Assembly (NCBI GenBank): GCA_022225965.2 | Contig: JAKJXP020000028.1 | Span: 248,001 to 312,000 of the forward strand | Origin: Diatrype stigma | Lineage: Eukaryota > Ascomycota > Sordariomycetes > Xylariales > Diatrypaceae | Reading direction: 5' to 3' | DNA length: 64,000 nt | Shown here: positions 13,601 through 24,829 of the stretch, one piece after another | Numbering within the stretch: the stretch's first letter is position 1 | Layout: each line of letters begins with the position of its first letter | The notes under the pieces: model-generated | Database searches by the model: none | What the model was told of the DNA's origin: nothing | The model's input: only the letters and a program-made list of their open reading frames with translations | Translations under genes and position numbers: made by a program

Positions 13601-15496
13601 TTGCCAATGCCCGCGTACTAAAGAGCCAGCATCCCGCCACCTATCAACTGCCACGTCGAGAGGTCAGGCCTGTCCAAGTTAAGTGTTGTTAAACATAGGA
13701 CTACAGCTTCGTTAGTGATAGGCTGGCTGGAACCGTTTACTGGCCGAACCGGATTATGGCCTCAACTCGACTACCGCTCCCGGTATCCCAAGCCAAACTA
13801 GCCGTCACGATGGCCTCGCTTGACGAAGGTTATTACACATATACACTTTGCGCAGTGTAGATACAACGGGGTTTGCCACCTTAAGGTCATCGGGTGCCCA
13901 AATAAGGTAGCATTGGTTCCGAGATCGGGCATCGCTCGAGTTTTCCATAAGGACAACCACATATAGTCGGGGAAGAGGGGCTCATATACCTCCTTCACCA
14001 GGTACCTCGTGGTCGGGCTTGTGTGCTTCACAATAGTCGTCTTACCAATAGTCGTCTTACCTCGCTGACAAGTCACAAGGCAGAGTAAGCAATGCTGTAT
14101 CTCACAGGGGATAATGTGGCTGTGCAGCAAGTTTGTGAGACCTCATTGTTAATCCTTGGCTCCCTGTGACCAACATCGCATATTATCACTGATGTTGATA
14201 GCAAAGCAATTAAAGGGGGTCTTAGATAGATCAATGAAAAGAAGTCCCCCATTTCTATCCCAAGCAGTGCATGTCATAGCTGTATAGCTCCAGATGTATA
14301 TCTGTATGGAGGGGCATAAGCTCTCTGGAGTTCAGGTCCAATCAGCCTTGCATACAGCCCTGGAGGTACCCTACCTGCCTACCTACAGTACCTACGTACG
14401 TATCCGTACCTAGCAAAAATAACCTGGCATCTCAAGGTTCAATTGGCCGATAAGATGCTAGTCCAATAGCGGCACCCCCACAACACACGTTGAGTCGGGA
14501 TGACGATTCAATGGATTGTGGAATGGCCCGAACACGCTAGTTACCTAGGTAGGTATGACATGGAGTTCAAGCGGTTCAAGGCTCTTTCTTCAGCACCCTA
14601 GCCGCCTATCTAGCACCGCAACAGCAGCGTGGTTGGGCATCTAATTCAGCAAATCCTACGCAGCTAATAAGGCTGCGGTTTTGTGATACCAACATACCAG
14701 CATGCGCATACCTAAGTACTTACACTTACCAACGACGTGACTGGACGCTGGATTTGCCTGATTACATACTTCTCCAAAGTGCCTAACCACCCTCCCTGAC
14801 TCGATAATCTACATCAGAGCATATGCGCCCGCATCAATCATCCAGAGAACTATATATCCAAAATAGTTATCGGCCTCCGAAACATCTCTCCCAGGTAGTC
14901 CCTTCGCATGGACACAGCAATCAATCAAGCTTGATCGAGCGACGTCACGGTTTTGTTTGGTTGCACTCTTCTCCTCTAGCAGTTGATAAGGAACTCCTTT
15001 CCGACAACAACCCGTTGCTGAACCTGTCTGCTCCTGAGGGTTTATAATATTATAAGTCCCAAGACATTAGCTCAACCTTATACACTTTACCTATCATCTC
15101 TTATTCATATATCACCTCTTACCAGAGTAGCTTTCAATCTATGGCATAACCGGGTGATACCTACTGAATCAATCTTACATTACACCAAACCTCGGCTTCA
15201 CTTTCCGTAAGTGATATCAGAACTCACGAGTAAGTGCAACCAGTGATATGCGCTATTCTTTCATGTCCCTTCGTTCAAACTTCCAAGTTGCTTCTCTTCA
15301 TAATGCCGATTTCGGGAACCGGCGACTCACCTAAAGTTGGAAATGGGTTCTACTTCTTACGGTCTTCATGATCCCTCCCTGGTCATATGAGCATAACCAC
15401 AGGTTGTCTACTTGGTTTCCCGTATCCTCAGCTTTGTCTGTCAATATAACAAATTGCTTCACCTATGTCTACTAGTTATGAAACAAGACACTCACT
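13601..15496. other. Intergenic, no gene seen
   Basis: About 1.9 kb with only short frames. A 110-aa minus-strand frame (13798-14130) has no recognisable features. TACCTA/TAGGTA simple sequence occurs near 14370-14410 and 14540. The last part should contain the promoter and 5' leader of the hydrolase-phosphatase gene. Confidence 0.5.
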
Positions 15497-17696
15497 ATGT
15501 ATCTCAGAACAAGCCGCTCCCTATATCTTCAAGTTGGTCTGGTGTCCGCAGTTGGCGGCGCATGGTGCCTCCATCGAATGGCCCGTCCACGCATCACTCT
15601 GAATGGAACCGTGTCGAAAGATGCGAAATCCACGGATCCTGAGCTTCTTCGTGAACATTCTACTGTGAAGTCTTATACCGCTAGTCGGTCAGGCATCACA
15701 TATCCGGGGATCCGCGTCTTCTACCGTCCACACCTCAAGGCGGCTGAATTACCCCAAGACCCGGCTCCATTGCCCCTCCTAGTCTTCGTTCATGGACTTG
15801 GGGGCTCTATCGCCCAGTTCCATCCCATTCTTGGTAGTCTAGTCAACTCGGCCTCTTGTTTGGCTGTCGATTTACCTGGCTGTGGTCTCTCAGACTTTGC
15901 GCCGAAAACATGGGACGCTTATACTACAGATGCTCTGTTGGACCTTCTGGAGACCGTTATCAATGATTATCGGGAAAGGGACCAAGGTGTGGTTTTTATC
16001 GCCCATAGCATGGGGACTGTCCTCGCGGCCCGGCTTTCAAATCCGCGATCGGCGCATCATACTCTTGCGCCGCATGTCATGGGACTCGTCGCAATATGCC
16101 CAGTAGCGGAAGCCCCATCTGCGGAAAAGGTGAGGGTCTTCCGGAGGCTGCTATGGATACCGGAGTTTATTTTCAACCTTTGGCGCGCATGGGATAGATG
16201 GGGTGGGCCGGACAGTGCCAGCGTCAGACGCTTTGTAGGCCCCGGTGCCGACCCTGAAACTCGGCAGCTCCAAGACCGATTTAATAGCCAAAGTCGATCA
16301 CCAGTTTTTCGTCGCATGGCGTGGGGGAGTCTACCAGTATACACCAATGGGAGACCATCGGGTGGTTTATTCGGCGAGCCGGCATGGGCTGGTCTCGACC
16401 TCCCTGTCTACCTCATCGGCGGGAAGCATGACGAAGTTACGCCGCCGAAGGACATTGAGAAAATTGAGCGTATTCTCAATGATCCATCTGGAGATGGAGA
16501 TAAGGATTCGCAAGATCACTCCAAGTCCACCGACTCTACAACCATTGCCAGCGATGTTACGTCCAGCGGAGACCCTATACCCGACTCTGCTGCTCCCGTG
16601 GATACAGCAAAACCCGAATTGAATATCCCTAGTCAATTGGACAGTCCTGAAGACCCGCCTGAGAACCCTACTACCCCTCGAGACACAGAACCACCTCAAA
16701 ACAGCGCCCCTCCACAGCCAAGGAACCCAGCCAGAGTCGTCAAAACAATTGTGCTTCCAGCTGGGCATGCTGTGCTCTACTCCAAGTCTGCGCGTCAAGT
16801 GTCAGCTCTCATATATGAGTTCATGAAGGACCACATTACGGGGCGTTTTGCTCTGTGAGTCACTCGGCCAAGCTTCTGTACTACCAAGTCCGGCTCAACT
16901 AACCCTTTTACAGGGACTGGCAGCTGACCTATCTTTCTCGCGAAGGGAAGTGGGATGTCAAGAATCTTGCCAAGTGGAAGTCCGTTCAACCGGTGTCTGA
17001 GCCGATAGGCGGCGTATTCCGAGCATTGAAGACCCTTCGTGAAGTTGACGATGAGCACTCTCCTAAGCTCTTCGCTGAGAAATGGTAAGGTGGAATTAAA
17101 CAGAGTGGCCCTTCATGTTTTGCTGACTAGATACTTTTCAGGGGGGCTATCATCAAAGATGTAGTTGATATTAGTCACGACAATCCCGTATACGACCCGA
17201 GGAACTTCGGGGACGGCATCAAGTATCACAAACTCCCTACAGTTTCCAAGGTTCCCCCTACAGATATGGTATGTCTAAAATTTCTCGGAAGGGGGGCCCT
17301 ACCAATATGTCTTTCATCTCAGATCCCGCCTACGACTTACCAATTTGATAAGCCTCAGCTAGATATAGATAGGAAATGTCTGTCAATTCATGTTCTTGCA
17401 TGCTAACTTTGAGATAGGATGTTGCCAACTTTATCAAACTTATAGATGAGATCCGGGAAGACCAAAAATTGCGAGCTGCCACCGAACCCGGGTGGAGTGA
17501 CAAATACGTCGTAGGAGTCCATTGCCACTACGGATTCAATCGCACGGGCTACTTTCTTGTCTGTTACCTGGTTGAACGTTGTGGATACGATGTGTACGAA
17601 GCGATCAATGAATTCGCCAGAGGGAGGCCTAACGGGATCCGTCACAGTCATTTCTTGGACCGCCTTGCTCTTCGCTATTCCGGCCCAAAGGAATGA
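15497..17696 (+). CDS. Alpha/beta hydrolase fused to a dual-specificity-type cysteine phosphatase
   Basis: Four exons (15497-16854, 16914-17084, 17142-17268, 17418-17696) give 644 aa. Residues about 65-445 are an alpha/beta hydrolase: oxyanion region VFVHGLGGS (97-104), nucleophile Ser171 in AHSMG, acid Asp312 in GGKHDEV and His424 in PAGHAVLY. An 88-residue Pro/Asp/Ser-rich linker (328-415) is inserted before the His. The C-terminus (about 553-644) is a Cys phosphatase with HCHYGFNRTG (Cys588, Arg594). This motif is closest to RNA 5'-triphosphatases of the metazoan capping-enzyme and DUSP11 type. The last intron has a perfect CTAAC branch. A short hydrophobic N-terminus could be a membrane or organelle signal. 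Substrates of both halves are unknown. The start is the first in-frame ATG and could be preceded by another exon. Confidence 0.85.
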
Positions 17697-19605
17697 TTTT
17701 TACATACAGTACAGTGGTGTCCCGAGGGACGTGAATCAGCTGGAATCATTCTTTCTCGCCCAATGGCTATTATGGATCCATATGCACTATACCACTCATG
17801 CTTTTGAGGCTTTAGCTGATTCTCAAGCATCAGATGGGGCTTTGTTTTTATTACTTCAGGATGGGAGTTATCTTCTAGATCTGGCTGGGAGGGGTTCTTA
17901 GGGTTTCTTTTATAGATCGGTTTATTGATACCTGGTGCGATGAATGGCTGATATCCAGTCGTTCGCTAGCTTTCGCAGTCCGAGAGCTGCGATTGTAGCG
18001 TGAATATTCGAGTTAGTCATGAAGAAGCAATATGATGACCCCCTTTTTATCTATTCCCATTGGTGTGCTTACTGGTGAAAGCCTATACCACTAGTGCGTA
18101 GGAATAGATACGTCGGGACATATTCTTCTTCTTCTTGAAACATTGTCATACCACATAGCAAAGCATCATTCTTCCTGCAGTAACTCGCCCTGCTAAAGCT
18201 CGATTCGTGTTGTATATCAAGATGCAGGCAGTCAAAAAGAAGTTTGGGGGTGAAAATGCTACTGTATTTATACCTAGGCAGTCAAGCACCCTTTATAGAC
18301 AACAGCACCACGATCTAGACTTATAGCTAGATATCCAATCAGGTCAACTTCCTGTTCATAGATTGACGTTATCATCAAGGGGCCGGCTTACCGATAGCTT
18401 CTCACTATGCAGGCAGCCAAGGATCCTAACCTCAGACCGACATAATATATAGTCGTCAGGTCCTGAATGTGGCAAGACGATAGATAGCCTAGCTCGGCAC
18501 CAACCTGCGCTTCGGATCGGCCCCATAAATTTCATCCGGCGCTTCCAATGCCAGGATCATGGATGCGCCCTGCCACATGTGGTCGCATCTCATATTCCTG
18601 GATCTATTTCATGCATAATCGCCCTGCCGATTGGAATCGGGTAGGGGCAGAAGGGGGTTGGTTGCTTATGCAGCACGTACGGGGAAGTCCTAAAACTCCT
18701 TTTCCACCAACAACATCCCAGCCTGCCAAACAACAAGGACCGATCTAAATCGCCTCTATCTCAGCCCTCGGCGTTATTGCCGAAAAAACGGCTCACTTAA
18801 CCCACGGGTGCCTCGCTTGTTCGATAAGACTTACCGTAGTAGAAAGAACCGTGAGCAGCTCCTACATTCGGGTTACCCAGCGCCCCGGAGCTAGCGCTGA
18901 TAGGCAGGTCGGCTGCTGCACGATGGAGATCTGCCGGCGCGCTACGGTGCGCGATCTCCCAATCACATCAGCCGGTGCACCTGTCGTGGTGGTATCAGTG
19001 GTTCCCGATTAGATTCGACGTTTTGCCCTCCCGTGCACCCCTCCGCCACCGAGGCAGCGTCTTGGTCCTGCTATTGGGCGAAGGTCGCGGTCCTGCGACA
19101 GCGCCTCCGTGCCCACTACCACGGCTGCAGCACTACTACTACCACCACCAAGACCGCCCCCGGATTTCGTGTTTCGAAATGGGAAGGTCCTCACTAGCTC
19201 AGGGGCCCGCTCCATTGCCTGACAGCATTGATCCCACCCCAGTCTTCTGGAAGAGGGGGAGCTTCGAGCCCAAGTACAGTAAGTACTACTGTACAGGGTA
19301 AGTAGTAGTATTGGATGTGGTGCTGTCGCAGCATCCAGGCGCGGGATAAACGGCCTCGTCCAACCGGCCATCCATCGATACGAGACATGCGATTGGATGT
19401 CTCACATGTGATCTATCAGTTAGCGTAGTTCGAAGATGAGGATCCCCTCTACCCACGAGGCGAATATAAATACCATCGTCTTCTCGCTAGATCGAACCCA
19501 CTACCTATAGCTGTTTCGTGTCCCCCCCCAGCTGCATCAGTTCCTCGCCGAGCCGACATCAGCCACCGATATTTCCTGCTCCGCTCCTAATCGCACTCAT
19601 TCGCC
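17697..19605. other. Intergenic, no gene seen
   Basis: Short frames only. The first few hundred bases are presumably the 3' UTR of the fusion gene. The right end carries the promoter of the T1-type RNase. Confidence 0.5.
19465..19472 (+). promoter_or_regulatory. TATA box of the secreted RNase gene
   Basis: TATAAATA lies 134 bp upstream of the ATG at 19606, in a C/T-rich leader. This is a typical position for a highly expressed fungal secretory gene. Assignment rests on motif and distance only. Confidence 0.5.
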
Positions 19606-20383
19606 ATGGCTGGTTCCAAGGTACGTGGCAGAACGCTCGCACTCAGCAGACGTGACCCAGGAGAGGTTCAGCGGTGTTTTTGCAGCGCCATCTAACGTTA
19701 CGCACCAGATCTTGCGGGTTATCTTCCTGGCGGCACTGTCGGCCTGGAGTGTGTCGGCTGGCGCCGTGCAGACGCGGGAGGATTGTGTCGCTACTTGCGG
19801 CACGGTGTGCTACTGGCAGTCGGACATCGACGACGCAGTCGCTGCTGGATACAAGTCAGTGACGCCCGCGCCTCCCCTACCCGGTTTATCAGATTCAAGC
19901 TTGATACCTAGGTAGTCAAGCTGCTGTTGCTGCTGCTTTTTTTTTTTTTTCACGAGCCAGCCAGCCGGCCCCCCTCCTCCCCTCACTACCTAGTAGCTAT
20001 TAACCACCGAGTTTGCTCTGCAGGCTGTTCAAGGCGGGCGACACTGTCGGCGACAACGATTACCCCCACGCATTCGACAACCGGGAGGGGTTCGACATCC
20101 CGGTAGACGGGCCCTGGCAGGAATTCCCCATCCTGTCCACCTGTACGTACCGTAGAACGAAGTCGACGTAGCCAAGTTCTCTCGTCCCGTTCTGGGGAAC
20201 TTTCTACGATTTGTGATGGATAACGGCGCGCTAACCTGTTGTTTTAATCACTAACTAGACAAGCCCTACACCGGCGGCGCGCCGGGTGCGGACCGCATCG
20301 TCTTCAACGAGGACGGCGACTTCGCCATCTCCGTCACCCACACGGGCGCGAGCGGCAACAACTTCGTCGCTTGCAAGACTTGA
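19606..20383 (+). CDS. Secreted guanyl-specific ribonuclease (RNase T1/N1 family)
   Basis: Extracellular endoribonuclease that cleaves RNA after G. Four exons (19606-19620, 19709-19854, 20024-20142, 20259-20383) give 134 aa. The first coding exon is only 15 nt. A signal peptide occupies residues 1 to about 24 ([19 protein letters not shown]). All catalytic positions of the RNase T1 family are present by alignment of motifs: Tyr67 and His69 in DYPHAF, Glu87 in WQEFPIL, Arg106 in PGADRIVFN and His121 in [10 protein letters not shown]. The four cysteines (31, 35, 39, 132) allow the two family disulfides. A TATA box lies 134 bp upstream. The role is probably nutritional RNA scavenging, possibly with an effect on competitors or hosts. 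Confidence 0.95.
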
Positions 20384-23300
20384 ATGAACGGATGAATGAA
20401 GAACGGTCGAGCGCTTTATGTATATACATAACTACTTACGTAGGTAGTGCCAAATATGAAACTTTAAATCATCGGACATTCCAGCTTGAGATTTTGGAGG
20501 CGGTGTTTTTCATGCATGAATTGAAGCCTATCGGCTCTGTGTACTTTTCGTTCCACGATATAGGGAGGCCGAGAGCCGTCAGGGGCAACTCTATATCTTT
20601 CTCCCCGCCCCCCCCCCCCCCTGGCTTCACCTGGCGCTAGTTAGTTTATTCACATTGCAGAAGAGCAGAGTGTAACTGTATGCCGATTACAGTGATCAGT
20701 GGATAGAACAACTTCACATAGTCAAAACCAGTAATATTGTAAGCGCAAAAGGCTGTGTTGTATTGTACGTGAAAGCAGTATATGGAACGCGTAACTAACT
20801 AAACTTTTGAGCGGGCTGTTGAAGCTTTATACCGCAGAAGGGGTAGTGATCTTACTGATCAGGGAGAGGTTCCGGCAGTGCGCATGCACACTGCTCAGTT
20901 GCAACATCATAGGCGGCTATTGATGGTTTTGTTATTGTTACGAATTCCTGGTATTTTCTCGGCAGATGTTTCAGACGCATTGCCGGGCTTCTCCCTCCTG
21001 ATTCCGAAGTAGCTTGCGCCTCTGAATTGCTTCGTTTATACAACAGTATAGTCAGTGTGTAAATGAAGGAATAAACAATACATTATAAGCGTGCTCTCAC
21101 ATAATACAACGAAATATGATGCAATGAACAAGGCAACTTATCTTATAAACGATTATGTGCCTTCGTGACCATCGGTGAATGTTGGATATGCCAATCTGGA
21201 TAGGATGGATTCCGAAGGGTCGTTCACAACGTTGGTTGATATATAGCCACTTTCTTAGCCTCTTGTCATGCTCTATTCTGATTCCAGCTGTATCTCCAAA
21301 ATAACACTAGGCCCTCGAGTGCTTTTCTATTAATTTACACAATCTATGACCTGGTCGCTGTGAATTGCTGGTTTGTGCCTCGGAAGTCTGAAACATGACT
21401 TATCTGCTCCTCTTACTTGAAGTCCACTACAAGTTGCCGTCACGATAGTGGCAAGCGTCATATGAGTATTTCAGTATCGTGGCTGTGTTACGGTTTGCTA
21501 GCTGGCAGCAGTTACGTGTATGATACTTACATGAGAGTGCCGCTTGATATCGAAACTTCCCTCGAGTTACACTCCGGAATATCTGCTTCCTTTACCTCAC
21601 AATTGGATTAGCAGTATATCACTACACCCGTTGCCCATATAAGTCAACAGAAGACTTATAAATATATAATTTATAAGCTCACAGCAACATAGCAACACTG
21701 CAACACCCCTGCCATTTCGAGGGGGTGAGTGAGGCTTGGGGTAGAAGGTTATTTAGGCACTTGGCTGCGAGCTTTGTTAGTAGAAATATGACTCTTGGGT
21801 GCCTGTAGGTCGTTAATACAATTAATACAATATATACTTAGCTATCATTGACTGGGCAAGTCAATATAGCAATTTGAGTAGCTCGTTTCTTAGCTGATAA
21901 GTGATAACCATTGCCAACCCTCTGAAATAATAGAGCGCAGCTTATAACAGGAGAGGTAGATGCCATAGTTACATTACCCCTTTTCATCAAGTGTGATTGG
22001 TTCTGACAGGGTTATGTAAGCAACCCTGTTTGGCTTGACATGGTATTGAATGGCTTTCCGCCAATTGTTGCATTTTGACATAATCCCGGAAGTTAAAAGA
22101 CGTGTCGGATCTGGTCATGCAAAGGAGCGGCTAAGACTGTTGAAGTCCGTTTAAAGTTGCTGCGACCGGTTCCAAGGCTATGTTATGCAGTAACGTTAGG
22201 TGTTTGGTGGCGCCTACAAAGTACCTTGTCTGTGTAGTCCTCAGTCATACCAAGCAAGTTGGCTCGTGACAACGTTAAGAATCATTGTTACATCAGCAGG
22301 AATATAGCACACATCTCTGAGATTGCCACCCTTCCTTCTCGTATCTGCTCAATGGGGATCTGTCACATGCATATGTTATTCGTGGCATAAGTGTAATTCA
22401 TAACCCAATTCGCTCGTAATTGGTGATTGGCGATATCGAGTCTGAGACATTGTCGGCATTTCGAAACGTTACTTGCTAGCCCCGCCTACTACATACACTA
22501 AACGCGAAACCCCTCTTCAGTTTAACGCGGTCCAGGAAACCACCGACGCGTTGCCTGGAGCAACCGACAAATCTTCCCCCCCTAATTGGATTCTGATTGA
22601 CCATACAAGTCTGTTGCCAGGAAATGCAATCATTCGGATGCAGGTCAACATTTCTGGCCACAGGATGCAAGGCCACCACCCGCCAAAGGCAAATCTTTTT
22701 TTGATTTCGAATGTGACCAAGGCTGCATCTCGTGCATGTGACAGGAACTATCAAGGGGAAGTCGTTGATCACATATTTCTAGTTGTTTGCAGCGTTGTGT
22801 TTAGTTTGCCGATGAGGGGGGTGGGGGCAGAGGGTTGAGACATATTTACTCCAGCACTGCAGTATTGAACGAGGGGCATGGGTTATCCATGGGTTATCCA
22901 TGGGTTATCAGTCGAGCACCCGAGTTGATCCCCAATTTGTTGATTGATAAACATGGAGGGGGTGGGGAAAAGAGGGACTGGCAATGTGTCCCTCAAGGAA
23001 AGACACAGACAGGACAGAGAAGAAATTGATCGCTTGAGAGCTAGCCTCAACGCTGACGGAGAGAACGGATGCATCTCCGTGATTACTGGGTGCGTGATGA
23101 GCAGAATAGAACAAGCTAATGCCTCGGCGACATGCACACCATCTAATCTAGGCAGCGAGAACTGCTAGACTACTTGTCTGGACGGTATTGGTCCTCCTTT
23201 CAGACCTTCTGCTTCCGATACCATTCTTCATCATCCACGTTCTCCTTGGTTACATACCTACTTCGTACATGTGTGTGGAAGTCGTGAATGCTGGAATTGA

Positions 23301-24829
23301 TAGACACCAGGCAGTGGGCTGCTAGATGTTGTTCACCTATGGCCAGTCCTCTGTAGGCGCTCTTGCGGGGATGACAAGGGTGATACTATGTATGTGAGGA
23401 GCGGTGAAGTCTGAGCTCGATGCCAGAGTTCCCATGTTCTGCCATGTGTAATGTTATGTGCCCCGGCTTGGCTATAGAGAGGGCTCGTGATTGTACCTAG
23501 TAATTCTGCTTGGAAGAAGTTTGACTTGACTTGCAGTGGAACTTGGGGCTTCGTCAACTGGGGGGATATATGGCACACTTATAACTATCGGGGTGATGGT
23601 GATATTGGTTCAAGAAGCTGGTTCTTGAAGTCGATAGTCAAGTGGGAAGCTCGAGTTCACCTAACTATTACGTAGGCGGGCAGGCAGTGTTAGGCACCTG
23701 CAGTGTGGTTACAGCGCTTCCGTTGTGGGGCGGAACTTCAGCAGAAGTACTGGATTAACGCTTGTTTAAATCAGCAAATTACCACCGGCGCCCGTAAGGC
23801 CTCTTTCGTGGCTGTCTGTCACGCTGGTAAACCGTTGAGTGGCTGCAGCTGGGTGACCAACCCCACCAATCATGCTAGCGCAGATAGAGCAGTACCTGAC
23901 CCAGCTGACCTGGCAGATGAGAAAACCCCAGCGCCAACGCCAACGCCAGCGCCAACGATCGGCGCTTCCTAAAATTTCGAAAGTAAACAAGGGTTTGATG
24001 TACTGCAGTGTATTGGTAGTGTAGCAGTGTAGGTACTTCGTAGAAATCGACGGCATCCCGACAATCCCATCCCAACCCATCCTTTCTGGTACTAACCTTT
24101 CCCCCCCGTTTTCACAAGAACACCCGACGTTCATATTCTATGTTCCATATTCCTCCACATTCCATGCACATTTGCACATAATTGAACATCCGTCTTGCAT
24201 TTGCTGGGCCGATTCATTCACTCTGCGGTTATGCTTGCTTGTCTTGCATATTTACTGCCGGTTGGATTGGATTTGGACCTGATGTTATCTGTCGAAATTG
24301 TTCCCTTGATATAGCGGGATTTACTGGTTGCCATCCAATTACTAACACTCTACTTGGGGGGCCTCCTATCTTTTTCTTTCCTTCTTGCCTGGTAAGTTTG
24401 CAACCCATTAGTTCATTGCAGCCTTCTCCCCTCTCCAAGCAACCTGTACATATATATCCATCGCGGGCGTTTTGGGAAAACCATGAAGCTTCACATTGTA
24501 TCCTATTCCGGTTCATCGTCTCTTGTCATCCACTCTGTTTATATCCTCGATACCTACTTGCGATCCAATGCCACCCACCACACTCTCAATCGCCATGTTC
24601 CCTCCTCCGAGTAGTAGATCATTATTCAACTAACAGCATATATCAGTATCCTTCATGACTTTACGAACACCGATGGCGCTTCTAAGATACCCTAGACTTT
24701 TCCGAATCTATCGTTTGTAACCCGAGAGCCCTGTAGCATCAGCAGCGGGACACGTCCCTCATCTAAACTGCCCGGTTTCAAACTTGACCATCTACTCGCG
24801 GGACCGGCGGACTCCGTCAGATCATCACG
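20384..24829. other. 4.4-kb intergenic region, no gene seen
   Basis: AT-rich stretches (for example 21650-21680) alternate with short frames that show no domain or plausible splice structure. An 11-bp CATGGGTTATC unit is repeated about three times near 22877-22910, and GCCAAC repeats occur near 23936-23957. The 24.2-24.8 kb part is pyrimidine-rich and probably holds the promoter and leader of the next gene. Confidence 0.45.

Noticed and set aside
13798..14130. 110-aa minus-strand frame with a GKTTIGKTT stretch resembling a P-loop
   Set aside because: No GxxxxGK(S/T) spacing, no flanking strand pattern, and the repeat GKTTIGKTTI comes from a short DNA duplication.
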